DNA of 64,000 nucleotides, taken from NCBI GenBank assembly GCA_005784505.1, contig VCAZ01000063.1, positions 2,003,501-2,067,500 on the forward strand. The letters run 5' to 3'. The stretch comes from Bagarius yarrelli. Taxonomy: Eukaryota; Chordata; Actinopteri; Siluriformes; Sisoridae. A program made the translations under genes and the position numbers. Positions 44,546 to 55,776 of the stretch are shown here, one piece after another. How positions within the stretch are numbered: position 1 is the stretch's first letter; every line of letters begins with the position of its first letter. Below the pieces are notes generated by a model. It saw nothing but the letters and a program-made list of their open reading frames with translations. It was not told where the DNA came from and made no database searches.

Positions 44546-45344
44546 TCAATAAAAGACACAGTTTTTATTAGCTCTGGTCAATAACTTAAACTATTATGTC
44601 TCAAGAAAAAAACTGCATAAACTAGATTTGAGTTTAAATGTTTACTTCCAACCCCAATGGAGTTTGTACATCGTCGACATTTACAGGTAAACATGAGAAA
44701 AGATTTTAGTAGCATCTACACTACGATTTTCATACCACAGCAGTACCGTACTCATTATAAAATAATAAGCAAATCATTTGACTTATACTAAACACTCCCG
44801 AGAATGCAGAAGCTTTCCCACATGCCTGTCTGCTCGGTAAATAATCATTAGACACGGTTTACATAAGGTCATCTAATTCTCTCATAGGAACATCAGATAT
44901 CTCTCATGTTTACAGACAAAAAATCCCTCAGATCTTATTTCTTATCTCACGGACTGTTTTCAGGTAGTGCCGATTAAACTCCCTAAAAAATCCTATAAAA
45001 AGAATCAGACGATCTGAACTACACCCAGGGGGAAAAAATCTAGAAGACCCACTCTTCTGTTGTTGCACTCTGTAACCACTCTACAGAAACATGGCATTTA
45101 CTAAGATGTTTTAGGATAGTTGTATATGCAGCCTAGAATAAACCTGTTTATTCAGGATTAGACTGAAGCTGTAAACATGGTGAAGGTTTTTCACTGCACA
45201 GTTAAAGCTCATGCCATGTCCTATAGTGGTTGAAGGCACAACAGCTCAGCTGTCAGTGCACTTTAGCTAACTGCTAAACAGGGTTTATAAAGTATTGTAA
45301 TGTTTATGAAGTAAAGCATTTATTTTCAAAGGAATGTTTCTCTT

Positions 45345-45445
45345 ACGTTTATGCCATTTGGCGGCCTCCCTTATCCACAGCGTCTTACAGTAATGTTTTT
45401 TTGTGCAGTGGTAGCTTGGTGATGCACTTCCACTTCCCGTTGATA
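45345..45445 (-). repeat. SINE fragment, minus strand
   Basis: TGCCATTTGGCGGCCTCCCT, GTGGTAGCTTGGTGATGC; internal parts deleted. Confidence 0.5.
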
Positions 45446-46357
45446 AAGTTGAACTCTCAAGGTTTTTTCCTAACATCATCCCAGGCAGTTTTTTTTTGCT
45501 CTTGAGAAGTCTGCCTCACCGCCTTCCTCCATTTCCGCATATGACGAGTCGTCTCTCATAAGAGATAATGAGATAGTAATGTGTCTATTGTATGCATACT
45601 TAAAAATCCTGGGAGAAATTGTAGATAATAAGGATAATGAAGCAAATGTTTATCTTTAAAATCGTTAGACAAATTAAAGTAACAGACAGTAGAGGCACAA
45701 TGATCAGTTGCTTATAGATAATTCCAGAAAACCAATAACAGGAAATAAATCAAGCAGAAACTCACAACACATCATTTCTGTGTTAGTATTTGTTTCCATT
45801 TGAAACTCCATATGGAAAAACTCCCTTCATGTTAGAATATGTAAATAAGAATCATTTACAGTTACACTCCTGTCTTACAGCTCAACTGACATTACAAACA
45901 CACCCAACAAGCAAAAAGTGTGTGTAAAAAACACTGATTTTAGGTTAGAGTGTTTAAATGGATTTTTGGAACTAGCTCAGTGAATTCTACACTATGTATC
46001 ACTTTGTACACATTTGTCTATTTCTAAGATTTGAGAGATAAATGAACAGGAATAAGGACTCTGTTACCAACCACTGAGTGATTTTTGACCAACACAGCTT
46101 ATAGAACCAGAGGAAAAAACATGAAAAGACAAATCCCAGAAAAGAAATTTCTATTTAGGTACTTACCGTACATCACTTCAATCATTTTTATAGTCTTAAT
46201 CACAAACTTTATTAAAAAGTATTTCCTGTTGAAATTCACAGCAGAGATGCATAGGGAGGTAATGATACTTGACCATTACTGCATTAAGTCTACGGTAATC
46301 GATGCAGGGTCAGAGGCGACCATCCTTCTTTTCTATATAAAAGGATGATTCTTTTTT

Positions 46358-46515
46358 ACATTACATTTATAGCATTTGGCAGACATTTATTTCATTTATA
46401 CAACTAAACAATTGGGGGTTAAGGGCCTTGCTCAGGTGCCCAACAGTGGTAACATGGTGGCACTGGGAATCGAACACAGATCTTTCAACGCCTTCACTAC
46501 TGCACTACCACTTCT
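46358..46515 (-). repeat. tRNA-derived SINE (main family), minus strand
   Basis: TTATAGCATTTGGCAGACAT, GGGCCTTGCTCAGGTGCCCA, GGGAATCGAACACAGATCTT. Confidence 0.7.
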
Positions 46516-46984
46516 TCTTTTCTTGTTGCTATCTCTATGTATGTCACTAATATACATATACTAATAGTATACACTTCTATTATATAACCTTATTGGGTCT
46601 AGCTTTATATTTCATGTTTGGCGATCGTGAGCTTACGGTTTCTTTTTGTTCCTCTCTTAGCGAACACAGATACACGGATACCATATATAATTATACAGTG
46701 CACTTTGCACTGCAGCAGTCGGATTATTACTTATTTTTTGTTCTGACACCAACATGAAAGATTTGCCTTAATCAGAAGGTAAAATAATAATTATATATGG
46801 TCACAGACTGTTCATACATGTATTTGTATTGAATGAGTATGAAATGTGGAATTGATGGTAAGTGGGCCACTGTCCAAACCTTTCCACTCGACTACAGCTA
46901 CTGTAAACATCATAAAACACAGAGACAACACACGGCAACACCAGGGAATAATTAAAAACAACCGAAACATTGTATTATATTGTT

Positions 46985-47105
46985 CAATTCAGCACCATCA
47001 AGCTACCACTGCTGGGCCCCTGAACAAGGTCCCTAACCCTTAACTGCTCAGCTGGATAAAAATTGGATAAATGCAAATCACTCTTGCATAAAGGGCTAGA
47101 TCCCA
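46985..47105 (+). repeat. SINE body and tail, plus strand
   Basis: CACCATCAAGCTACCACTGC, GGGCCCCTGAACAAGGTCCC, CTTAACTGCTCAGCTGGATA; tRNA head missing. Confidence 0.65.
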
Positions 47106-47379
47106 GAACTGTAAATGTTAACAGGAAGCTATTGCAGTTTTTGGGATGTAAAGAGTGTGAATTACACACTACAGACAGGAAAAAAGCATTGCACTTATAT
47201 TTATTTAATTTAATATTTATTTGGTTTTTCGTATTTATTTAATCATCAGTAAGCACTTTCTTCCTGATCAGAATTCGGATTGAATCCAAGAATTATTCCA
47301 GGAACAGTAGGTGTGAATCACGAAAATTTCACCCATCTTAGATGACCTAAATTTCACGCCAGACTAGCGCACAAACACC

Positions 47380-47415
47380 TGCACACACGCACACAGGCAC
47401 ACACACACACACACA

Positions 47416-47465
<50 letters not shown>

Positions 47466-47497
47466 CTACACTCAGATAAAAAAAAAAAAAAAAAAAA
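47380..47497. repeat. (CA)n microsatellite and (A)20 run
   Basis: About 80 nt of CA repeat with one interruption, then CTACACTCAGAT and 20 A. Confidence 0.9.
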
Positions 47498-47849
47498 CAG
47501 TAAAAAATGTTAGTGTACCTCAGGACAATTCATCGTACTCTACATATTCCTACATTCTGTGATAGATTACTCATGTTATATTTTTGTTACTGTATGTGTT
47601 TGGTTATTTGTGTTGTGTTGGTTGAGTGGTTGTGGTTGAGTCTTTTGTACAAAGTTTTCCAAATTAAGTTTTTGTACTTTAAACCTAGTATTGTAACCTA
47701 CCTAGCCAAAGCACAGTAAGGCCCAATCCCAATTCTACTTTATACCCCTATGCCAAACTCTTTCTCTTGGCCCTTGAAACAGAGTGACAAAGTCTAGGGA
47801 TAAAAATATACATCACTACTACACCAGTACAAGTCATCATCCATGCGGT

Positions 47850-48200
47850 AGATCAACAACTCAGGGGCTTAAAAACACGTCTTCCTGGTCTTCAGCTCAA
47901 CAACTCAGGCTGGCAGTGGTGAGGTTTGAACTCATGTCTTTTTGGTCTTTAGCTCAACAACTCAGGCTGGTGGTGGTGGGGCTTGAATTGGTATTCTGAA
48001 GACCAGGAAGACCTGTGTTTAAGCCCAACCACTGCCAGCCAGCCACTGTTTGGTCCTTGAGCAAGACGCTTAACCTTTCCTGCTCCAGGGGCGCTGCATC
48101 ATAGCTGACCCCGCGCTCTGACCCCCAACTTACTAAGATGGGATATGTGAAAGAAGAATTTGCTCTGTAAAGTATATGTGACAAATAAAGGCATTTACAT
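47850..48200. repeat. Second SINE family: partial head copies facing a complete plus-strand copy
   Basis: Three partial minus-oriented units (about 55 bp; GGTCTTCAGCTCAACAACTC, GTGGTG(A/G)GG(T/C)TTGAA) at 47850-48000 run head-on into a plus copy at 47998-48200. That copy has CCCAACCACTGCCAGCCAGC, CCTGCTCCAGGGGCGCTGCA and tail GTGACAAATAAAGGCATTT. Confidence 0.65.
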
Positions 48201-48517
48201 TTTAATGTCCTGCCACTAGACTTTAATTTCTTACGGGGTATTTTGTCAGTTCATAATGTAACGTTATGAGGCATACAAATATTGGGGCTATCATCCAGCT
48301 CTGTAAAGTTAGCGAGCTTTAACGATTTTTATTTTAAAATGTATTAATAATGCCAAAAATGACTTACAGATGTGTACAGATCAGCCAGATTTTTGGTAGA
48401 AATTATATTTATACATGGCAGATATTTTACTAGTAGGTGCAGTAGAATAATAGTAAACCAACAAATCCAACAGTCATGACATGCATGCTGCTAATTCTGT
48501 GTAATTGTATCATTAAT

Positions 48518-49295
48518 TGAAAAGGGTGTGTTGAAAATAATAGCAGTGTGGAGTTTGAGAGGTAAATCATTCTCTAAAAAAACTAGGGTTAAACAAGTGG
48601 CCCTCATTTAGGAATAAAAGCAAATAACAAATTTCTAATACCCCTACATTTGGAGTGTGGTACCAAAAAATTTCCTCCTACCCCTACATCCTCAACTAAA
48701 AAAGAATCGTGACACCCCACCCCTTCACATAAACATGCAAAACAGAGGGGTAGTGAAAAGCAGTAAAACAAGGGGTAGAAATAAGACTGGGTCTGGGAGT
48801 AATAGAACTAGGCTGTGCTTTTCAATTAAAAAGTCCAGATCCTGGCTTCAAATCAGCCTCAAAACCGATGACATCAGTGGGCGGAGCTTTCAATGACTGC
48901 AGTTTGAGAGGCCTCATTTTTTAAATGACAGAAAAACATTAGCAATAGAATTAGTAATAAAATAATAACATATATTTTTGCGAGAAAATGTCTGTTCAGC
49001 AGGGTAAAATGAGGAAGAGAGTTTTAGCATGTGCTTGGCCTGCACCTTCTGCAAGAGATAATTCATTTCTGCCAAATCATGGTGGTGTAGCAGCTCTGGT
49101 GGAAAAGCGGAATCAGTTTGCGATCAACTTAAGACTTAATAATTTAACCACAAGGACCAATGCTTTTTTCCAGGGCAATTCTGAAAACATCCGCATTAAA
49201 GAATGAACAGTGCAATGAAGAGGTTTAAAATTAATGTACAAACGGACAAGAACTGGAAAGAGAGAATCTTTATAGAACAATAATAAACATTGAAC
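48518..49295 (+). mobile_element. DNA-transposon remnant (family unsure)
   Basis: Begins GTTGAAAATAATAGCAGTGT, a terminal sequence familiar from fish DNA transposons. The plus-strand frame at 48988-49206 starts MSVQQGKMRKRVLACAWPAP. It ends about 230 bp before the cgn stop codon and would include the distal 3' UTR boundary. Confidence 0.45.
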
Positions 49296-49344
49296 CACTT
49301 GTACAGCAAAAAGGACAGAAATATTACTGAAATAAACTAAATCT

Positions 49345-49528
49345 GTTTCAGCTCTTTATTTAGAAAAGAGTTTTCTCATCACTTTTCACCTCAGAATTTT
49401 CAGGCACTTCATGTTTCTGCTAAGGACTTAAGGAATTAAGGCATTGCTTAATTGTCCATATGAACCATATGATCGTCGTTCAGCAGAATGGGATAAACGC
49501 AGCTGTCATGCTGTGCGTTTCTTGCTCT
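49345..49528 (-). other. cgn: cgn 3' UTR with AATAAA signal
   Basis: The first minus-strand AATAAA after the stop is at 49355-49360 (TTTATT on plus), about 170 nt downstream. Cleavage just below this is expected but not visible. Confidence 0.5.
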
Positions 49529-49661
49529 TCAGCAGCTGGTGGTCTGGAGCTGTGATTCGGTCAGGATGGACGTGAGGCTTTTAGAGTCGAGGTTTCCGTC
49601 CTCTTCCTCTGAGCTAAGAGTGGAGCTCGGCACAGGACGGCGTGTTGACTGAACCTTCCTC
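49529..49661 (-). CDS. cgn: cgn last coding exon (acidic tail, stop 49529-49531)
   Basis: Encodes RKVQSTRRPVPSSTLSSEEE, then a Ser/Asp-rich stretch ending ILTESQLQTTSC and TGA. This is the non-coiled globular tail. Acceptor TTTGTCAG; the first base completes an Arg codon. Confidence 0.94.
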
Positions 49662-51299
49662 CTGACAAACACAGACAGGTACAACAGTCACACACTCGAC
49701 ACCCAGCTAACAGAACCCTAAGTCACACTGACGCCACAACTTTCACGAATCCAAGTGTAATTGCAATTAGTTTTGAAAGCACATTCTGTCAAAAAGAAGC
49801 AAAATACTTATCCAGAGAGATTTCCATTCATCTCTTTTTCATCAGTTCAACACCTTTTCCAATTACCAGTCTAACAACCGAGCTTCCATTTCTCACAATT
49901 GCAATTTTAAATATGGTTCATTTAGCTCCTTTTTAGTACACCATATTGGGTATGATGCTTAATACTGCAGGACTTTGAATGATAAAGTGCAGATGAACAC
50001 CTGTTCACTCTTGTGGATTTGCTAGGGTAAAAACATTGGTATGATGAAAGCAACACAGTTACAAAAAACAAAATAGATTATGGGTGTGTTAGATTTATTC
50101 TGCAAATAATCTGGGATTGACAATAATTAGGCACAGATGAGCTCTAAAATTAAATTCTGCTTAGGGCCAGCTAAAGGCTTGGGCTGACCCGGCATTTCAT
50201 CTTAAAAGCACAACTTGAAATGAGAGCATCAGAGGAGTGTGTGAACGCAGTAATTACACTTGCTTTGATGGCAACAGGTAGCCTACCGAAGCTAGAAAAG
50301 CTAAATGCACTTACATTAAAATGCCTAAAGCATAACGTTCTTTTTCACAACAGAGGATTTCAACATCATGACATGAAATAAACATCTTGCATGTAACAAT
50401 TGCATTTGAAGGGGAAAATGTCAAATCTAACAAAACAATTAGGGACACACAGGCGTAACTTAAAAGCAGCATGCACGCAAGGCGCCGACTTGTGGCTGTT
50501 TCGAGAATTTTGTGCAATCCGTCAGTGTGGCACTGGATCAGGAGGGTGGATGGCTGAACACCAGAATTTACAGGTAAAAAAACTTGATATGCTTTAATTA
50601 ATATACTTTATTTAACCTATCAACAAATACTGAACTACATTATAACCCTAGTGGAAGCTTGTTAGATAAGATGTCGAAGTGATGTTCTGAAGGTTGTTGG
50701 TTGTGTGTAAAAGTTTAGCTGCTCAATTAGATAAAGGTAAGTCGCTCCAAAAAAGGGCATCTGTCACATGCCAAAAAATGTAAACATTCTTTACATAAAC
50801 TACGAGACTAAACAAGTGTTTTTTCTATTCAGATACTTGGTATTTATTATTATTAATGGCAGTTTATATTGGACCTTAGCTCGTTCTCCAGCATGCTGAT
50901 TTTGGCCTCCAACACATCCCTCAGCTCCTGATGCTCCTCCACATCCCTCATAATCTTGCGTCTTACTCCCTCCAGTCTCTCCACCTCTCCCTCACTGTCA
51001 TCCAGCTGTCGCTTCAGTGCCTTCACACGCAGAGAGAGCTGCACACAAACATCAAACACAAACTTCAGCAAGATCCCTCTCCAACTGCTCCAACTGCTTT
51101 GTGTGTATGTGAATGTGCGTGTCTGGACCTGGTCTCTCTGTTCAGCGTTCTGGTTTCTCTCCTTGTCCAGTGTGGCGTTGACCTCCATTAACTTTCTTTC
51201 TGTTCGTCTATGTGCTGCCAGGATGCTGCTCCTCTCTCTGATCAGCCATTATTATCACACAAATCAGTGATTTAATACACAAATGGCACAGTGTTGGTT

Positions 51300-51356
<57 letters not shown>

Positions 51357-54300
51357 CTTTCATCATTAAGTAACTGATCCTCCAGCTCCTGGATTTTGCT
51401 TTCCAGCTTTGCAAGTCCTGCAGTCGATCGCGGCTGATCTTCCACATCAGCTAATCTAGACTTCAGCTCTTTTACCTAAGACACAAAGAAAGTGTGTGTG
51501 CATGTGTGTGTGTTTTAACTCTACCACACTATTGCATGCTGCTTCAGAGACAGAAAACAGAAAACCTCATCCTATAGAAACACAGCACAGGCTGTGTTAC
51601 AAAGCAATTTCACACTCAAAAAACAGCGCCATCTGCCTACGCTAACAGAAACCTAGAGTTAGTTAGCGACACTGATTGACAGCTCAGAAAGCGAGATGCC
51701 CCGCCTATCCTAGGAGCAATGCCAAACTTGCTCTCTTGGGATTGGGGGATCTCCCCAGTCTCCAGTGGATATTACATCCCTGTAAAATTAGTCTTTAAAT
51801 GTTGGATAGGAATATTTGTTACTTGATACTACACATGTTTAAACACTAGAGGGCACCAAGCAAGCAGACGACTCGGACTGCTTTGGTTTAACAATATCTA
51901 ATTATACACTTTTCTACCCAATCTTTGTAAGTATTTATTTGTCTGACTTAAAAACTCCTCCAAGTTGTCTGCAGTCATAAACAATTGAGGTTTTTATTAA
52001 TTAATGTTTTACTTTATGCTTAAGAATTCCACAAGGATGTACAGCTCTGTCTCAACTAAATGCATCCGGGCTGAATTCTTTAATTTTATCATTTAAACTC
52101 ACTGTTAGCCCAGACAAACTGCCCCATGTACTGGAGAAACACAGGAAAAACTACACACTAGCAGTATAGTAGTACACACCAGTCACTATGTGACAAACAG
52201 TGGTTGACCAGGAAATTGTAAAAACACATACACACGCATACTTTAGTATATGTAAACAAGCCATTTTACCATCTCAAATTGTATCCTTTTCCACATAGAG
52301 GATATTTATTCTTTTTTTATTTTAATTTTTTTTTATTCACTGTATTTATATTTTTACACTTACTAGCCAGTTTATTATGAAATTAGGGTCGACCCGATAT
52401 GTGTTTTTCAGGGCTAATGCTGATACCGACTATTAAATTTAAAGTAAGCTAATATTTCAGACCTATTTACACTCACCAGCCACTTTATTAGGTACACCTG
52501 TTTAACTGCTTGGTATCACAAATTGCTAATCAGCCAATCACATGGCAGCAACTTCATGCATTTAGGCATTTAGATGTGGTGAAGACAATTTTCTGAAGTT
52601 TAAACCGGCATCAGAATGGGGGAAAAAGTGGATTTAAGTGACTTTGAATGTGGAATGGTTATTGGTGCCAGATGGGCTGGTCTCTACTGGGATTTTCATG
52701 CACAACCATCTCTAGGGTTTACAGAGAATAGTCCGAAAAAGAGAAAATATCCAGCGGCAGTTGTGTGGACGAAAATGCCTTGATATCAGAGGTCAGGACA
52801 GGCCACTCATTACAACCAAGGTATGCAAAATACCATTTCAGAACGCACAACACGTCGAACCCTGAAGCAGATGGGCTACAGCAGCAGCAAACCACACTCC
52901 TGTCAGCTAAAAACAGGAAACGGAGGCTACAATTCGCACAGGCTCACCAAAATTACACAATAGAAGATTGGAAAAATGTTGCCTGGTCTGACGAGTCTCG
53001 ATTTCTGCTGCGACATTCAGTTGTTAGGGTCATAAATTTGGCGTAAAGAACACGAAAGCATTGATCCATCCTGCCTTGTTTCAACGGTTCAGGCTGCTGG
53101 TGGTGATGTAATGGTGTGGGGGATATTTTCTTGGCACACTTTTGTCCCTTAGTACCATGTCCATTCCTTTTTTATCTTCTGATGGCTACTTGCAGCAGGA
53201 TAATGCACCATGTCGCAAAGCTCAAATCATCTCAGACTGGTTTCTTGCACATGACAATGAGTTCACTTTACTCCAATTGCCTCCACAGTCACCAGATCGC
53301 AATCCAATAGAGCACCTTTGGGATGTGGTACAACAGGAGATCAGCATCATGAATGTGCAGCTGACAAATCTGCAGCAACTGCATGATGCTATCATGTCAA
53401 TTTCTGAGGAATGTCTCCAACACCTATGCCATGGGGAATTAGGGCAGTTCTGAAGGCAAAAGGGGGTCCAACCCGGTACTAGCAAGGTGTACATAATAAA
53501 GTGGCCAGTAAGTGTATGTCTGGTCTAAAAATAATAATATTGTCAAAATTAAGAATAACATGGGCTCTTAAAAAACTTTCTGTAAATTATATTGAACATA
53601 TCATTAATTATTAATGTTTATAGTAAGATAATTACTGTTAATAGTACGATTAAATAAACATTCATATCAATAGCAGCATTATCTAAACCTTTCTTAAAAG
53701 TAAAAAGTAAACAACAACAACAACAAGCAAACAAAATAAAATTGTGGAAAATAAGTGTAATAGCTCCCTGAGGTATAAGCTAATATAATGGGTAACAATT
53801 AGAAGTCCCAATTCAGCAGGTTGTGGTGGAGGAAACAGCCCTGCTCGGCATGCTCTCCAGTGAGCTTGCTTGTTCTTATTATAAATTGCAGACACTTCAC
53901 TAAGACACACTCACTAGGGACTGATTAATGCTTATCAAAAGTAAATTAATTTATTGACAAATCGGTTTTGACCGATACCGATAATGACTGTTACCAATAA
54001 CAATAAAAATACCTAATATTAATGCAGATAATCGGACAGACAGAGTCGACCCCTAATATAAACACCTTTATACCTGCTTGGTCACACAACCAGCCAATGA
54101 GCCGCAGAATGTTTAAAATCTCACAGATTCACACGTCAACGCTTCGATTAACTTTCACATCAAACATCAGAATGAGGCAAACAATTGGTGTCCATCAGGC
54201 AAACTCAAGTGATGCTGAAATTTTACAAAAAATCTTGATAAAGTTTATATAAATTAGAGTAAAAATGTGTGAAAACGTGCAGCACAGTGGCTTAGTGGGT

Positions 54301-55704
54301 AGCACTGGTGTCTCACAGCAAGAAGGGCCCGGGTTTGATTCCCGGGCAGAAGCCTTTGTGTGTGGAGTTTGCATGTTCTCCCCTTGTTTGCAGGTATAGA
54401 AGATAAATGAATGAAGGTGTGGAAGCTGAAAAGTCTATATACGCTTACACAACACTTGGTAAGCAAAAAGCCATCTGAATGAGCAATTAGTTGACCTTAT
54501 CGACAATTAAAAAACTGTCAACTAATATTTTTGTTGTCGAATAATCATTTGATCTCACGCGACCTATCGTTAATGCCTGCAATAGCGTAGTTTAACCAGA
54601 GTGCCACAAGACTGTAATTTAGTGCTCATGCAGTGCTGCATTAGAAGGCACGCCACTCTTGAGAATACGTTGTTGTCAAAACAAACCCGTCCCAGTAGAT
54701 TGTGGGAAAGTTTTACTAAACTACATAACAAAATCTGCTGTCATGTGTGAAGTCTTGGTTACAATAAGTTCTTTTTTTTTTCCTTAAGCAGAGATGAAAA
54801 ACAGCAAAGTTTAGTCACCTCAGGGTTATTTTAAATAGTTTAAAGCATTTTAACAGTCTAAGTATAAAAAAAACTGTCATTGTTTATTTTAGTTAGAATT
54901 ATAACTTGATGTTTGCTATAATTAGCTAGCCAGTCAGTGTGGAGCTGCCCGGGGGTAACTTAGATCAGGAAATGCAAGCAATAAATAAATTAATTAATTA
55001 ATAAATAAAAGATAGAATTGTTGGACATTTTAAAAATGATGCTGTATGTGTCAACTTTAAACGTAAACCAAAATTGTACAGGATGTCTAGACCGCATGAT
55101 AGGGATTTTTCTTTTTATTAAAAGTGACCAAAGAGTGTATTAAGGATGCCTGGTATTTATCGGACAGATAAATTACAGGGCAATTTGGATGAAAACAATG
55201 TAATTTTTACTGTTAGATAAATTAATAAAATCCGATAATTAAATCTGATAACGTATGCTTGCTGGTAAAACAATCAATCAGTCTAATTTATCAGAGATTC
55301 ATCCGCTTTTCGAGTGCAAGTGACTGCAGCCAGTGTTGCCAGATTGGGTAAGTTCCCACCCAATGGGCTTTCACTGATTAATTTGGACCAAAAATAAATG
55401 CATTGAAAAAAACCGTTCTGGGGAAAGCAAGGAGTTGCTTATTTACAGCAACAAAGACCATACAATGCAATTATATATAATTGTTTAAACAATAAGTTTA
55501 GAAGGTACATTTATTTTCACACACACACACACACACACACACGTCAGCCCCCAGGGTACCTGTCTCTCCAGAGCGCTCTTATCCATCTCCAGGTCATGTC
55601 TGGCGGAGCGCTCTTGCGTCAGTTCCGAGCGGAGTTGGTCCATCTAACAGAAAACACAGGGGGGTAAAGGGGCTTTATTCTGGGACTCTAGCAGACGCAG
55701 TGTG

Positions 55705-55776
<72 letters not shown>

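Larger units (their letters stand above)
52470..53514 (+). mobile_element. Tc1/mariner element, near full length, inactive
   Basis: 1,045 bp flanked by TA on both sides. Terminal inverted repeats of about 30 bp: CACTCACCAGCCACTTTATT on the left, CACTTACTGGCCACTTTATT when the right end is inverted. Transposase pieces are in order but broken by frameshifts and stops: MGEKVDLSDFECGMVIGARW, then KNRKRRLQFAQAHQNYTIED with the first Asp (VAWSDESRF), then QQDNAPC and SPDRNPIEHLW. I count 36 residues between the second Asp and the Glu. Confidence 0.85.
52383..54056. mobile_element. Outer MITE-like element interrupted by a Tc1 element
   Basis: Left end TTAGGGTCGACCCGATATGT, inverted right end TTAGGGGTCGACTCTGTCTG; internal words TGATACCGACTATT and GACCGATACCGATAATG. 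Without the Tc1 insert it would be about 630 bp. No coding capacity of its own. Confidence 0.5.

Noticed and set aside
48988..49206. 72-codon plus-strand frame as a host gene
   Set aside because: It sits inside a DNA-transposon-like remnant beginning at 48518 and shows no host-protein resemblance.
50931..51270. Plus-strand frames of 86 and 104 codons
   Set aside because: Antisense of cgn rod exons.
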